Below are positions 39,333 through 48,413 of a DNA stretch of 64,000 bases, piece by piece. Where the stretch lies: the NCBI RefSeq assembly GCF_900292015.1, contig NZ_LR130759.1, forward strand, positions 2,790,001 to 2,854,000, given 5' to 3'. This stretch comes from Mycobacterium basiliense (GTDB lineage: Bacteria > Actinomycetota > Actinomycetes > Mycobacteriales > Mycobacteriaceae). The translations under genes were made by a program, and so were the position numbers. Below the pieces are notes generated by a model, which was not told where the DNA came from, did no database searches, and was given only the letters and a program-made list of their open reading frames with translations. Each line of letters opens with the position of its first letter. Within the stretch, counting starts at the first letter, position 1.

Positions 39333-41669
39333 GTGCCCAAGACCACCCGCGCTCAGGCCAGCCGCCTGAGCGGCCGATTCTGGCGGCTGCTCGGCGCCAG
39401 TACGGAAAAGAACCAAAACCGGTCCCTGGCTCAGGTGACCGCTTCAGCGGACTACGACGGCGAAGCCGCCGACCTTAGTGACGAAAAGTTGCGTAAGGCG
39501 GCGGGACTGCTCAACCTCGACGATCTAGCAGACTCGGCCGACATTCCGCAGTTCCTCGCGATCGCCCGAGAGGCAGCCGAGCGCACCACCGAGCTGCGGC
39601 CGTTTGACGTGCAGCTGCTCGGTGCGCTGCGCATGCTCGCCGGTGATGTGATCGAGATGGCAACCGGCGAGGGCAAGACCCTCGCCGGCGCGATCGCCGC
39701 CGCCGGGTATGCGCTGGCCGGACGGCATGTCCACGTGGTGACCATCAACGACTACCTGGCCCGCCGCGACGCGGAATGGATGGCCCCGCTGTTGGAAGCG
39801 ATGGGCCTCACGGTGGGCTGGATAACCGGGGAGTCGACCAGCGAAGCCCGCAGGGCGGCCTATGACAGCGACGTCACCTACGCCTCGGTAAACGAAATCG
39901 GCTTCGACGTGCTGCGCGATCAATTGGTGACCGACGTCGACGACTTGGTGTCGCCCAATCCGGATGTTGCGCTCATCGATGAAGCCGACTCCGTCCTGGT
40001 CGACGAGGCGTTGGTGCCGCTGGTGCTGGCCGGAACCACCCACCGCGAGACACCGCGGCTCGAGATCATCAAACTGGTCGGTGAATTGGTCAGCGACAAG
40101 GACGCCGACGAGTTCTTCGCCACCGACGCCGACAGCCGCAATGTCCATCTGACCGAGGCGGGAGCACGCAAAGTCGAAAAGGCGCTGGGCGGCATTGACC
40201 TGTACTCGGAGGAACACGTCGGTACCACGCTCACCGAGGTCAACGTCGCCCTGCATGCGCATGTGCTGCTGCAGCGCGATGTGCACTACATCGTCCGCGA
40301 CGACGCGGTCCATCTGATCAACTCATCGCGCGGGCGCATCGCGCAGCTGCAGCGCTGGCCGGACGGGCTGCAGGCCGCCGTGGAGGCCAAGGAAGGCATC
40401 GAGACCACCGAGACCGGCGAGGTGCTCGACACCATTACCGTGCAGGCGCTGATCAACCGCTACGCGACCGTATGTGGCATGACGGGTACCGCGCTGGCCG
40501 CCGGCGAGCAGCTACGCCAGTTCTACAAGCTCGGTGTCTCGCCGATACCCCCGAATACTCCCAACATTCGTGAGGACCAATCCGACCGGGTGTACATCAC
40601 GGCCGCGGCCAAAAATGACGCGATCGTCGACCACATCGCCGAGGTGCACGAGACTGGCCAGCCGGTGTTGGTCGGCACTCGCGACGTTGCCGAGTCCGAG
40701 GAGTTGCACGAGCGACTGCTGCGCCGCAACATTCCCGCGGTGGTGCTCAACGCCAAAAACGATGCCGAAGAGGCCGGCGTGATCGCCGAGGCCGGCAAGT
40801 TCGACGCCGTCACGGTGTCAACCCAGATGGCTGGGCGCGGCACCGATATCCGGCTGGGTGGTTCCGACGAGGCCGACCACGATCGGGTCGCCGAGCTGGG
40901 CGGCCTCCACGTGGTCGGCACCGGTCGCCATCACACCGAGCGCTTGGACAACCAATTGCGCGGGCGGGCGGGCCGCCAGGGGGATCCAGGTTCGTCGGTT
41001 TTCTTTTCCAGTTGGGAAGACGATGTGGTGGCGGCCAACCTCGACCAGAACAAGCTGCCCACCGAAACCGACGAGGACGGCCGGATTGTCAGCCCGAAGG
41101 CCGCCGGGCTGCTCGACCACGCCCAGCGCGTCGCCGAGGGCCGGATGTTGGACGTGCACGCAAACACTTGGCGGTACAACCAGTTGATCGCTCAGCAACG
41201 TGCCATCATCGTCGACCGACGAGACGCCTTGTTGCGTACCCCAACCGCGCGTGCGGAACTCGCCGAACTGGCACCGCAGCGGTACAAGGAGTTGTCCGAG
41301 GAACTATCCGAGGATCGTCTGGAGAAAATCTGCCGGCTGATCATGCTGTATCACCTCGACCGTGGCTGGGCCGATCACCTGGCGTATCTGGCCGACATCC
41401 GCGAGAGCATCCACTTGCGGGCGCTGGGTCGGCAGAACCCGCTCGATGAGTTCCACCGGATGGCGGTAGACGCGTTCGCCTCGCTGGCCGCCGATGCGAT
41501 CGAGGCGGCTCAGCAGACCTTCGAAACCGCGAACGTCCTCGAAGACGAGCCGGGACTGGATTTGTCCAAACTGGCCCGGCCCACCTCGACGTGGACCTAC
41601 ATGGTCAACGACAACCCGCTGTCGGATGACACCCTGTCCACGCTGAGCCTGCCCGGCGTTTTCCGCTGA
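39333..41669 (+). CDS. secA2: accessory Sec ATPase SecA2
   Basis: 778 residues from GTG 39333 (VPKTTRAQ). It has the DEAD motor with Walker A MATGEGKT near residue 108-115, Walker B LIDEAD, and motif GTDIRLGG with [11 protein letters not shown] in the second motor domain. It lacks the C-terminal zinc-binding tail of housekeeping SecA and is shorter, as expected for SecA2. SecA2 exports a small set of proteins, including virulence factors, through the Sec channel. It is followed after 104 bases by pgsA2, as in Rv1821-Rv1822. Confidence 0.96.
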   Translation: MPKTTRAQASRLSGRFWRLLGASTEKNQNRSLAQVTASADYDGEAADLSDEKLRKAAGLLNLDDLADSADIPQFLAIAREAAERTTELRPFDVQLLGALRMLAGDVIEMATGEGKTLAGAIAAAGYALAGRHVHVVTINDYLARRDAEWMAPLLEAMGLTVGWITGESTSEARRAAYDSDVTYASVNEIGFDVLRDQLVTDVDDLVSPNPDVALIDEADSVLVDEALVPLVLAGTTHRETPRLEIIKLVGELVSDKDADEFFATDADSRNVHLTEAGARKVEKALGGIDLYSEEHVGTTLTEVNVALHAHVLLQRDVHYIVRDDAVHLINSSRGRIAQLQRWPDGLQAAVEAKEGIETTETGEVLDTITVQALINRYATVCGMTGTALAAGEQLRQFYKLGVSPIPPNTPNIREDQSDRVYITAAAKNDAIVDHIAEVHETGQPVLVGTRDVAESEELHERLLRRNIPAVVLNAKNDAEEAGVIAEAGKFDAVTVSTQMAGRGTDIRLGGSDEADHDRVAELGGLHVVGTGRHHTERLDNQLRGRAGRQGDPGSSVFFSSWEDDVVAANLDQNKLPTETDEDGRIVSPKAAGLLDHAQRVAEGRMLDVHANTWRYNQLIAQQRAIIVDRRDALLRTPTARAELAELAPQRYKELSEELSEDRLEKICRLIMLYHLDRGWADHLAYLADIRESIHLRALGRQNPLDEFHRMAVDAFASLAADAIEAAQQTFETANVLEDEPGLDLSKLARPTSTWTYMVNDNPLSDDTLSTLSLPGVFR

Positions 41670-41773
41670 GCCGGCCCGATCGTCCGCTGCGCTCTTCGCC
41701 GGAGGGCGGCCGGAAGGACCCCGCACCGGTCTGTTTACCGGACCGTATCGTCGCCGGGCTAAGGTCACCGCTC

Positions 41774-42403
41774 ATGGAGCCGGTGGTCGCACAGAATCGG
41801 GTACTGACGGTGCCCAACGCGCTGAGCGTCATCCGCCTGGGGCTGATCCCGGTGTTCGTCTACGTGATGCTGGTCGCTCATGCGAATGGTTGGGCGGTGG
41901 CGATCTTGGTGTTCAGCGGGGTGTCCGACTGGGCCGACGGCAAGATCGCGCGGCTGCTCAACCAGTCGTCACGGTTAGGCGTACTGCTGGACCCAGCCGT
42001 CGATCGGCTCTACATGATCACCGTGCCTATCGTGTTGGGGCTGAGCGGCATCGTGCCGTGGTGGTTCGTGGTGACATTGCTGGCCCGCGACGCCGCGCTG
42101 GCCCTGACCTTGCCGCTGCTGTGGAGCCGCGGGCTATCGGCGCTTCCAGTCACCTACGTCGGCAAAGCGGCGACGTTTGCACTGATGGTCGGGTTCCCGG
42201 TGCTGTTGTTGGGGCAGTGGAATTCATTGTGGAGCCACGTACTCGAGGCCTGCGGTTGGGCATTTCTGATCTGGGGCATGTACGCATATCTGTGGGCATT
42301 TGTGCTGTATGTGGTGCAGATGACGATGGTGGTGCGTCGCATGCCCAAGCTCAAACACCGCACTGAGCAGCCGGTCGCCGGTAGAGCGGGTGACCGTGGC
42401 TGA
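41774..42403 (+). CDS. pgsA2: CDP-alcohol phosphatidyltransferase PgsA2
   Basis: 209 residues with several transmembrane helices. The CDP-alcohol phosphotransferase signature D-x2-D-G-x2-A-R-x8-G-x3-D-x3-D is complete, beginning DWADGKIAR near residue 52 and ending LLDPAVD. The family joins CDP-diacylglycerol to an alcohol; for PgsA2 the likely product is phosphatidylglycerophosphate or cardiolipin precursor, but this is not proven for the homologue Rv1822. Its 3' end overlaps the next gene by eight bases, starting a run of coupled envelope genes. Confidence 0.92.
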   Translation: MEPVVAQNRVLTVPNALSVIRLGLIPVFVYVMLVAHANGWAVAILVFSGVSDWADGKIARLLNQSSRLGVLLDPAVDRLYMITVPIVLGLSGIVPWWFVVTLLARDAALALTLPLLWSRGLSALPVTYVGKAATFALMVGFPVLLLGQWNSLWSHVLEACGWAFLIWGMYAYLWAFVLYVVQMTMVVRRMPKLKHRTEQPVAGRAGDRG

Positions 42404-43316
42404 GTCAGGCCGGCTGCTCGGTGGTTATGACCCCGACGCCGGATACCGCGCCCACGCCCCACGGCCCGAACGCATTCCGGTGCCGTCGCTGTTGCGTGCG
42501 CTGCTATCGGAACATCTCGATCCCGGATACGCTGCGGCCGCCGCCAGGCGTGCTCAAACCGCAGAGCCCCGGGGTGGCCGAGCTCGCGCGTTCGGGTGGC
42601 TGTGGCAAGCGTTGGCCGCGACCCTGGTCGCGGCGGTATTCGCGGCCGCGGTCGCGCAGGCCCGCTCGGTAGCCCCCGGCGTGCATGCCGCCCAGCAGCT
42701 GCTCACCACGAGCGTGCGTTCCACGCAGGCCGCCGCGGCCAAGTTGGCGCGACAACGCACCGCGCTGTCGGCCCAAGTCGACGACGTCCGGCGGCTCGCG
42801 CTTGCCGACGACGCCGAAGGCCAGCGGCTGCTGACGGGTCTCGACGCACTCAGCTTGGCGGGCGCCAGCACCCCGGTCATCGGGCCGGGGTTGACCGTTA
42901 CCGTCACTGACCCGGGTGTGAGCCCCAACCTTTCCGACGCGTCCAAGCAGCGAGTCAGCGGCAGCCAACAAATCATTCTCGACCGAGACCTGCAGCTCGT
43001 GGTCAACTCGTTGTGGGCCAGCGGCGCGGAGGCGATTTCGGTCGATGACTCCCGGATCGGACCCAATGTGACCATCCGGCAGGCGGGGGGAGCGATCCTT
43101 GTGGACAACAATCCGATCAGCAGCCCTTATACAATCCTCGCGGTCGGACCGCCACACGCGATGCAAGACGTCTTCGACCGAAGCCCAGGTATGCGTCGTC
43201 TCAAGCTGTTGGAGATCTCCTATGGTGTGGGCGTCCGGGTAGACGTTGGCGACGGTCTGGCGCTGCCGGCGGGATCGAACCGAGATGTCAAGTTCGCCAA
43301 ACAGATTGGGCCCTAG
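42396..43316 (+). CDS. DUF881 membrane protein (Rv1823-like)
   Basis: 306 residues from GTG 42396, overlapping the pgsA2 stop; another GTG at 42390 is possible. One transmembrane helix (about 67-90) separates a short cytosolic N-terminus from an external DUF881 domain with a short coiled stretch (about 105-140) and the conserved [13 protein letters not shown] and [15 protein letters not shown] blocks. DUF881 proteins lie near division and septum genes in actinobacteria and Firmicutes; the function is not established. A second DUF881 gene follows two genes later. Confidence 0.88.
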   Translation: MAESGRLLGGYDPDAGYRAHAPRPERIPVPSLLRALLSEHLDPGYAAAAARRAQTAEPRGGRARAFGWLWQALAATLVAAVFAAAVAQARSVAPGVHAAQQLLTTSVRSTQAAAAKLARQRTALSAQVDDVRRLALADDAEGQRLLTGLDALSLAGASTPVIGPGLTVTVTDPGVSPNLSDASKQRVSGSQQIILDRDLQLVVNSLWASGAEAISVDDSRIGPNVTIRQAGGAILVDNNPISSPYTILAVGPPHAMQDVFDRSPGMRRLKLLEISYGVGVRVDVGDGLALPAGSNRDVKFAKQIGP

Positions 43317-43377
43317 TGAGCGAAGTGCTGCTGAGAGTTCTCCCGATGGGAACGACGCAGATCGGAATCCGGAAAGC

Positions 43378-43710
43378 ATGATCGGTATCGCGGCCCTTGC
43401 CGTGGGGATTGTGCTCGGCTTGGTCTTTCACCCCAGCGTGCCCGAGGTCATCCAGCCGTACCTGCCGATCGCGGTGGTTGCCGCGCTTGATGCCGTGTTC
43501 GGCGGGTTGCGCGCCTACCTCGAGCGGATCTTCGACCCCAAGGTCTTTGTGGTGTCATTCGTGTTCAACGTGTTGGTGGCGGCGCTGATCGTCTACGTCG
43601 GCGACCAATTGGGCGTTGGTACGCAGTTGTCCACGGCGATCATCGTTGTGCTGGGCATACGCATCTTCGGCAATACGGCGGCGCTGCGGCGCCGGCTGTT
43701 CGGGGCATGA
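43378..43710 (+). CDS. small basic membrane protein (DUF1290, Sbp family)
   Basis: 110 residues from ATG 43378 (MIGIAALAVGIVLG); longer in-frame starts fall inside the previous gene. Three hydrophobic helices with the family core YLPIAVVAALDAVFGGLRAYLE and the FNVLVAALIVYVGDQLGVG stretch are present. Sbp proteins sit between two DUF881 genes in many Gram-positive bacteria, and the three probably form a membrane complex. Function is unknown; a link to cell division has been proposed because of such neighbours. Confidence 0.9.
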   Translation: MIGIAALAVGIVLGLVFHPSVPEVIQPYLPIAVVAALDAVFGGLRAYLERIFDPKVFVVSFVFNVLVAALIVYVGDQLGVGTQLSTAIIVVLGIRIFGNTAALRRRLFGA

Positions 43711-43726
43711 CGGAGACGAGGTCAGG

Positions 43727-44608
43727 GTGAACCAGGGCCATTTCGATGGCGTCAACGACGAAAACGATGGCGCGCCAACCGAGCACGGGCGCTCCAAGGC
43801 CGAGCCCAAGACTCCCGAGCCGACGGGTCGAGGTCGCCACGAGCTGCCCGCCGATCATCCCCGCCCCAGGGTCGGGCGCCTGCGACAACGGGGGGTATCC
43901 ACGTCGGTGCGAGGTGGTCGGTCCCGGGTGCTGTTCGGGACGCTGGCGATCTTGCTATGCCTGGTTTTGGGGGTCGCCATTGTGACCCAGGTTCGCCAGA
44001 CCGAGTCCGGCGATTCGCTGGAAACGGCGCGTCCCGCCGACCTGTTGGTGCTGCTGGATTCGTTGCGGCAACGCGAGGCCACGCTCAACACCGAAGTGGC
44101 CGACCTACAAAACACCCTGAACGCGTTGCAGGCGTCCGGGAATAACGATCAGGCCGCTATCGAAAGCGCCCAGGCCAGATTGGCCGCATTGTCCATCCTG
44201 GTCGGTGCCGTGGGTGCCACCGGGCCCGGTGTCATCGTGACGATCGATGACCCCGGACCAGGGGTGGCGCCCGAAGCGATGCTTGACGTGGTCAACGAGT
44301 TGCGCGCCGCCGGAGCCGAGGCGATCCAGATCAGCGATGCGCAGCAGTCGGTGCGGGTAGGAGTGGATACCTGGGTCGTCGGCAGTCCCGGCGCGCTGAT
44401 CGTCGACGCCAAGTCGTTGGCTCCGCCCTATTCGATTCTGGCGATTGGTGATCCGCCGACGTTAGCTGCGGCGATGAACATTCCCGGTGGTGCCCAGGAC
44501 AGCATCAAACGTGTCGGCGGCAGAATGTCGGTGCAGCAGGCGGACCGGGTAGACGTGACCGCCTTGCGGCAACCAAAACCGCACCAATACGCTCAGCCCG
44601 TTAAGTGA
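43727..44608 (+). CDS. DUF881 membrane protein (Rv1825-like)
   Basis: 293 residues from GTG 43727, with GACGAGGTCAGG upstream, 16 bases after the small basic protein gene. The hydrophilic N-terminus (about 1-60) is variable between species; one transmembrane helix follows (about 65-87), then a coiled-coil (LRQREATLNTEVADLQ region) and the DUF881 domain with VTIDDPGPGVAPEAML. It forms the second half of the DUF881/Sbp/DUF881 set. Confidence 0.88.
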   Translation: MNQGHFDGVNDENDGAPTEHGRSKAEPKTPEPTGRGRHELPADHPRPRVGRLRQRGVSTSVRGGRSRVLFGTLAILLCLVLGVAIVTQVRQTESGDSLETARPADLLVLLDSLRQREATLNTEVADLQNTLNALQASGNNDQAAIESAQARLAALSILVGAVGATGPGVIVTIDDPGPGVAPEAMLDVVNELRAAGAEAIQISDAQQSVRVGVDTWVVGSPGALIVDAKSLAPPYSILAIGDPPTLAAAMNIPGGAQDSIKRVGGRMSVQQADRVDVTALRQPKPHQYAQPVK

Positions 44609-44663
44609 GAACCCCAACCGACGCCAACCGGCCTTCACCGAAACCCAACAGAACAGGATTACC

Positions 44664-45062
44664 GTGAGCGATATCCCACCGGATCTGCATTACACCGCCG
44701 AACACGAGTGGGTTCGCCGCACCGCAGACGATAGTCTGCGGATCGGGATTACCGACTTCGCGCAGTCGGCGATGGGCGACGTCGTGTTCGTCCAGTTGCC
44801 CGACGTCGGCGCCGAGGTGACCGCCGGGGAGGCGTTCGGCGAGGTGGAATCGACGAAATCCGTCTCGGACCTCTATGCCCCGCTGTCGGGCAAGGTGACC
44901 GCGGTCAACGGCGATCTGGAAGGCACTCCGCAGCTGGTGAACTCGGATCCGTACGGGGCCGGCTGGCTGCTCGACCTTCAGGTCGAAAGTCCGGCCGCGC
45001 TGGAGGCGGCCCTGGCGGCGCTGCTCGACGCTGAGGCCTACCGCGGCACAGTCACCGAATGA
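44664..45062 (+). CDS. gcvH: glycine cleavage system H protein
   Basis: 132 residues from GTG 44664. The lipoyl domain carries Lys65 in GEVESTKSVSDLYAP, where lipoate is attached. GcvH shuttles the aminomethyl group between P protein (GcvB, 3.4 kb downstream), T protein and the dihydrolipoyl dehydrogenase. It is not under the riboswitch seen in front of gcvB. The GTG is preceded by AACAGGATTACC. All surface Glu/Asp typical of H proteins are kept. Confidence 0.95.
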   Translation: MSDIPPDLHYTAEHEWVRRTADDSLRIGITDFAQSAMGDVVFVQLPDVGAEVTAGEAFGEVESTKSVSDLYAPLSGKVTAVNGDLEGTPQLVNSDPYGAGWLLDLQVESPAALEAALAALLDAEAYRGTVTE

Positions 45063-45233
45063 CGATTGCTAAGGTCCCTGCCAACGTTGCGTGGTTGTAT
45101 TCCGACCGCGCCCCGAACGTAGAGAAGCCGACGTTTCGGGCTTACGATCCTGCAGTGGTGGGCACGTTGCCGACCGAACCCGAACTTTGCGCGGTACGGT
45201 CGAGACATCGGCGTTAGCAGGTAAGAAACGTTA

Positions 45234-45268
45234 TTGAAGGTAGTACCGAGCTTGAAGGTAGTACAGAG
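45234..45268 (+). repeat. tandem 18-bp direct repeat in the garA leader
   Basis: TTGAAGGTAGTACCGAG at 45234-45250 is followed, one base later, by TTGAAGGTAGTACAGAG at 45252-45268, 18 bases apart start to start with a single mismatch in 17. The pair lies 60 bases before garA. It could be an operator (two helical turns would be 21 bp, so 18 bp is not ideal), an mRNA element, or a slippage product. It is the only clear short repeat in this leader. Confidence 0.7.
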
Positions 45269-45327
45269 ACGGAAACCGGCCGACCGGCCCGGCAGACAAC
45301 GCCACGGCGGCGAGTGAGGAGCAGCGG

Positions 45328-45813
45328 GTGACGGACATGGACGCAGCAAGAGACAGGGACCAGACTTCTGACGAAGTTACCGTGGAGACGACTTCGGTCT
45401 TCCGCGCCGACTTCCTCAACGAATTGGACGCTCCCGCACAGGCGGGTTCCGAGAGTTCGGTATCCGGGGTGGAGGGGCTTCCGGCAGGCTCGGCGTTGCT
45501 GGTTGTCAAACGGGGACCGAATGCAGGTTCACGCTTCCTGCTCGATCAGCCAATCACCTCTGCGGGCCGCCATCCCGACAGCGACATCTTCCTCGATGAT
45601 GTGACCGTGAGTCGGCGCCACGCCGAATTCCGGTTGGAAGGCAACGAGTTCAGTGTCGTTGACGTGGGGAGCCTCAATGGCACCTATGTCAACCGCGAGC
45701 CGGTGGACTCGGCCGTTCTGGCAAACGGCGACGAGGTTCAGATCGGCAAGTTCCGCCTGGTCTTCTTGACCGGGCCCAGGCAGGGTGAAGATGGGGGCAC
45801 CGGAGGCCAGTGA
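45328..45813 (+). CDS. garA: FHA-domain metabolic regulator GarA
   Basis: 161 residues, GTG start. The N-terminal tail holds the ETTS phosphorylation motif with Thr21 and Thr22, targets of PknG and PknB. A C-terminal forkhead-associated domain is seen ([22 protein letters not shown], then SLNGTYVN). Unphosphorylated GarA binds and inhibits 2-oxoglutarate dehydrogenase and NAD-glutamate dehydrogenase and activates glutamine oxoglutarate aminotransferase, setting nitrogen/carbon balance. The MerR gene starts inside its stop codon (GTGA). Confidence 0.96.
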   Translation: MTDMDAARDRDQTSDEVTVETTSVFRADFLNELDAPAQAGSESSVSGVEGLPAGSALLVVKRGPNAGSRFLLDQPITSAGRHPDSDIFLDDVTVSRRHAEFRLEGNEFSVVDVGSLNGTYVNREPVDSAVLANGDEVQIGKFRLVFLTGPRQGEDGGTGGQ

Positions 45814-46565
45814 GCGCACCCGATAGCCCCGCGCTGGCCGGGATGTCGATCGGGGCGGTCTTGGACCTGCTGCGACCGGACTATCCCGACATCACGATCT
45901 CCAAGATCCGTTTCCTGGAGGCCGAGGGGCTGGTGACGCCGCAACGCGCCGCATCTGGTTACCGGAGGTTCACCGCGTACGACTGTGCGCGGCTACGCTT
46001 CATTCTCACTGCTCAGCGTGATCATTACCTACCGCTGAAGGTCATCAGGGCGCAGCTTGACGCCCTGCCTGACGGCGAGTTACCGGCCGTCGGATCTCCT
46101 TACGGCGTACCGCGATTGGTATCGCTCGCCGGTAGCGGCACTGGGACAGCAGGATCCGACGCCAGTGCTGACCCGGCGTCGGTATCGCCCACCCGCATTC
46201 GGCTCAGCCGAGAAGACCTGCTGGAACGCTCCGGAGTCGACGATGAGCTACTGACCGCTCTGGTAAAGGCGGGGGTGATCACCACCGGACCGGGCGGTTT
46301 CTTCGACGAACACGCCGTGGTAATCCTGCAATGTGCTCGGGCGCTGGCCGACTACGGCGTGGAGCCCCGGCACCTGCGTGCCTTCCGGTCGGCAGCAGAC
46401 CGTCAGTCCGACCTCATCGCCCAGATCGCCGGCCCGCTCGTCAAGGCCGACAAAACCGGCGCGCGTGACCGGGCCGACGACTTGGCGCGTGAGGTCGCCG
46501 CGCTCGCCATAACTTTGCACACCTCGTTGATCAAGTCGGCAGTACGCGACGTATTGCACCGCTGA
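45810..46565 (+). CDS. MerR-family transcriptional regulator (Rv1828-like)
   Basis: 251 residues. The N-terminal MerR winged helix-turn-helix is recognised by [27 protein letters not shown] and [17 protein letters not shown]. The C-terminal half is alpha-helical and lacks metal-binding Cys, so the effector is unknown. Rv1828 binds its own upstream DNA. The GTG overlaps the garA stop, giving co-translation with garA. Another MerR-type gene (Rv1830-like) follows one gene later. Confidence 0.9.
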   Translation: MSAPDSPALAGMSIGAVLDLLRPDYPDITISKIRFLEAEGLVTPQRAASGYRRFTAYDCARLRFILTAQRDHYLPLKVIRAQLDALPDGELPAVGSPYGVPRLVSLAGSGTGTAGSDASADPASVSPTRIRLSREDLLERSGVDDELLTALVKAGVITTGPGGFFDEHAVVILQCARALADYGVEPRHLRAFRSAADRQSDLIAQIAGPLVKADKTGARDRADDLAREVAALAITLHTSLIKSAVRDVLHR

Positions 46566-46679
46566 GGATTAGACTTTCTCCAATCGCTTGGTGTCGACGA
46601 CTTCGGCGGCTATGCCAGCACCGTGTCGTCGCTCCAAGCGACGGTCTGACACGGCGGCATGTGCGGAGGGCGGACACAG

Positions 46680-47174
46680 ATGGGCGAAGTACGTGTTGTC
46701 GGCATTCGCGTCGAGCAACCGCAGAACCAGCCGGTGCTGTTACTGCGCGAGGCCAACGGCGACCGGTATCTGCCAATCTGGATCGGACAGTCCGAGGCCG
46801 CAGCCATTGCGTTGGAGCAACAGGGCGTCGAGCCGCCCCGACCGTTGACGCATGATCTGATCAGGGATGTCATTGCCGCGCTCGGGCATTCACTGAAAGA
46901 AGTGCGCATCGTCGACCTTCAGGAAGGCACCTTCTACGCCGATCTGATCTTCGACCGCAACGTCAAGGTTTCGGCTCGTCCCTCCGACTCGGTGGCGATC
47001 GCGCTGCGCGTCGGGGTTCCCATCTACGTCGAGGAAGCGGTGCTGGCCCAGGCCGGTCTGCTGATTCCGGACGAGGGCGACGAAGACACCGGCAGCGCTG
47101 TCCGCGAGGACGAGGTGGAGAAGTTCAAAGAGTTCCTCGACAGCGTGTCACCCGACGATTTCAAGGCCACCTAG
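46680..47174 (+). CDS. bifunctional nuclease domain protein (DUF151/BFN, Rv1829-like)
   Basis: 164 residues from ATG 46680; a start 21 bases upstream is less likely. The BFN domain shows LPIWIGQSEAAAIALE and the SDSVAIALR block, and the C-terminus is acidic. Family members bind or cut nucleic acids or act as stress proteins; for the mycobacterial protein no activity is established here. It lies between two MerR-family genes, an arrangement kept in many actinobacteria, so it may belong to the same regulon. Confidence 0.88.
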   Translation: MGEVRVVGIRVEQPQNQPVLLLREANGDRYLPIWIGQSEAAAIALEQQGVEPPRPLTHDLIRDVIAALGHSLKEVRIVDLQEGTFYADLIFDRNVKVSARPSDSVAIALRVGVPIYVEEAVLAQAGLLIPDEGDEDTGSAVREDEVEKFKEFLDSVSPDDFKAT

Positions 47175-47344
47175 GCTTCGCACGGGTGCATCCCCGGCGC
47201 GGGGCCCCACCGGCATGTCGTCGGGGCCACCAACGTTACGGACAGGTCTCATCTCGCAGAATGCGACCTCGACACGCCTGCCGGATAGCGCCCGCGACGC
47301 CACCCACCGGCCATACTTTGATGGCGACTTGATGACCAACTGGC

Positions 47345-47359
47345 GGACCGATTTGGTCC
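47345..47359. promoter_or_regulatory. inverted repeat upstream of the Rv1830-like gene
   Basis: GGACC-GATTT-GGTCC is a perfect 5+5 inverted repeat with a five-base loop. Eight bases further on lies TATGCT (47367-47372), a plausible -10 hexamer, so a repressor bound here would overlap a promoter. The link to any regulator is inference. Confidence 0.35.
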
Positions 47360-47461
47360 AACAGCGTATGCTCTCAAGCACTCGGGCCTGAGCAAACGTG
47401 GTTGCAGCGGCAGCCATTGACGCAGCTAGTGACAAGAGCGCGATCGGCGAGAGGAAGCACC

Positions 47462-48082
47462 GTGAGCGAGCAGCCACGTCAAGAACAGCTGGATCTGGCG
47501 AGCCACGCAACCAACACAACCAACGGCGAGCCGGCGAACGCGCCGGTGCAGCCGGGGCTGTTCCCCGATGATTCGGTGCCCGACGAGCTGGTGGGCTACC
47601 GCGGGCCGAGCGCCTGTCAGATCGCCGGCATCACCTACCGTCAACTCGACTACTGGGCACGCACCTCGCTGGTTGTTCCGTCGATCCGCAGTGCGGCAGG
47701 TTCCGGAAGCCAACGGCTCTACTCGTTCAAGGACATTTTGGTTCTCAAGATCGTCAAGCGATTGCTTGACACCGGCATCTCGCTGCACAACATTCGGGTT
47801 GCCGTCGACCACTTGCGTCAACGCGGTGTGCAGGACCTGGCCAACATCACCTTGTTCTCCGACGGCACGACGGTGTACGAGTGCACATCGGCAGAGGAAG
47901 TCGTCGATCTGCTCCAGGGTGGTCAGGGCGTATTCGGTATCGCCGTCTCGGGCGCGATGCGTGAGCTGACCGGCGTCATCGCGGACTTCCACGGTGAACG
48001 CGCTGACGGCGGCGAATCGATCGCCGCACCGGAAGACGAACTGGCATCGCGGCGCAAGCATCGCGACCGCAAGATCGGCTGA
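47462..48082 (+). CDS. resR: MerR-like transcriptional regulator ResR/McdR (Rv1830-like)
   Basis: 206 residues from GTG 47462, preceded by the strong site GAGAGGAAG; the annotated M. tuberculosis protein may start further upstream, but no better site is seen. After a disordered N-terminus, a MerR-type winged helix-turn-helix starts at CQIAGITYRQLDYWARTSLV and runs through SRQRLY-like SGSQRLYSFKDILVLKIV. The C-terminal part is acidic and helical. In M. tuberculosis this regulator controls cell division and growth, and its mutations are linked to antibiotic resilience and treatment failure. Confidence 0.88.
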   Translation: MSEQPRQEQLDLASHATNTTNGEPANAPVQPGLFPDDSVPDELVGYRGPSACQIAGITYRQLDYWARTSLVVPSIRSAAGSGSQRLYSFKDILVLKIVKRLLDTGISLHNIRVAVDHLRQRGVQDLANITLFSDGTTVYECTSAEEVVDLLQGGQGVFGIAVSGAMRELTGVIADFHGERADGGESIAAPEDELASRRKHRDRKIG

Positions 48083-48130
48083 ACGCGCGCGGCCCACGGC
48101 GGGCCGAGTAAACTGGACGCCGCATCACCC

Positions 48131-48345
48131 CGCGCGGGAGAGTGCTGTAGCCGCCAGCTACAGACGCCGAAGGAGCAAGACCTCTCCGCCAACCTCTCAG
48201 GCACCCGGGACCGCGCGAGATCATGATGCCTCTGGAAAGCGGTGGTGACCGGCAGCGGTCCTCACCCGCCGATGGGGAAAGGTGCCGGCTAGCTCCCGGC
48301 GCCGAATCTCTCAGGCGCCTGACGTACGGGTAGAGACAGAGGGAG
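48131..48345 (+). ncRNA. tandem glycine riboswitch (two aptamers)
   Basis: Two glycine aptamers lie in series. Aptamer I (48131-48220) has GCGCGGGAGAG paired with the CGCGCGAGA strand, core GCCGAAGGAGCAA and CTCTCAGGCA. Aptamer II (48229-48345) is closed by CCTCTG (48229-48234) with CAGAGG (48337-48342), with core GCCGATGGGGAAA and CTCTCAGGCGC. Behind it CCCTA (48351-48355) can pair with TAGGG (48370-48374), a possible switch element. The leader precedes gcvB, so glycine most likely turns glycine cleavage on; a terminator U-tract is not visible, and the mechanism is not settled. Confidence 0.95.
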
Positions 48346-48413
48346 AGGGTCCCTAGTCCTTCTGCCTTGTAGGGCCTCTAGCAGGCCACTTGGTGCCCAG
48401 TCAGGAGTTCACC

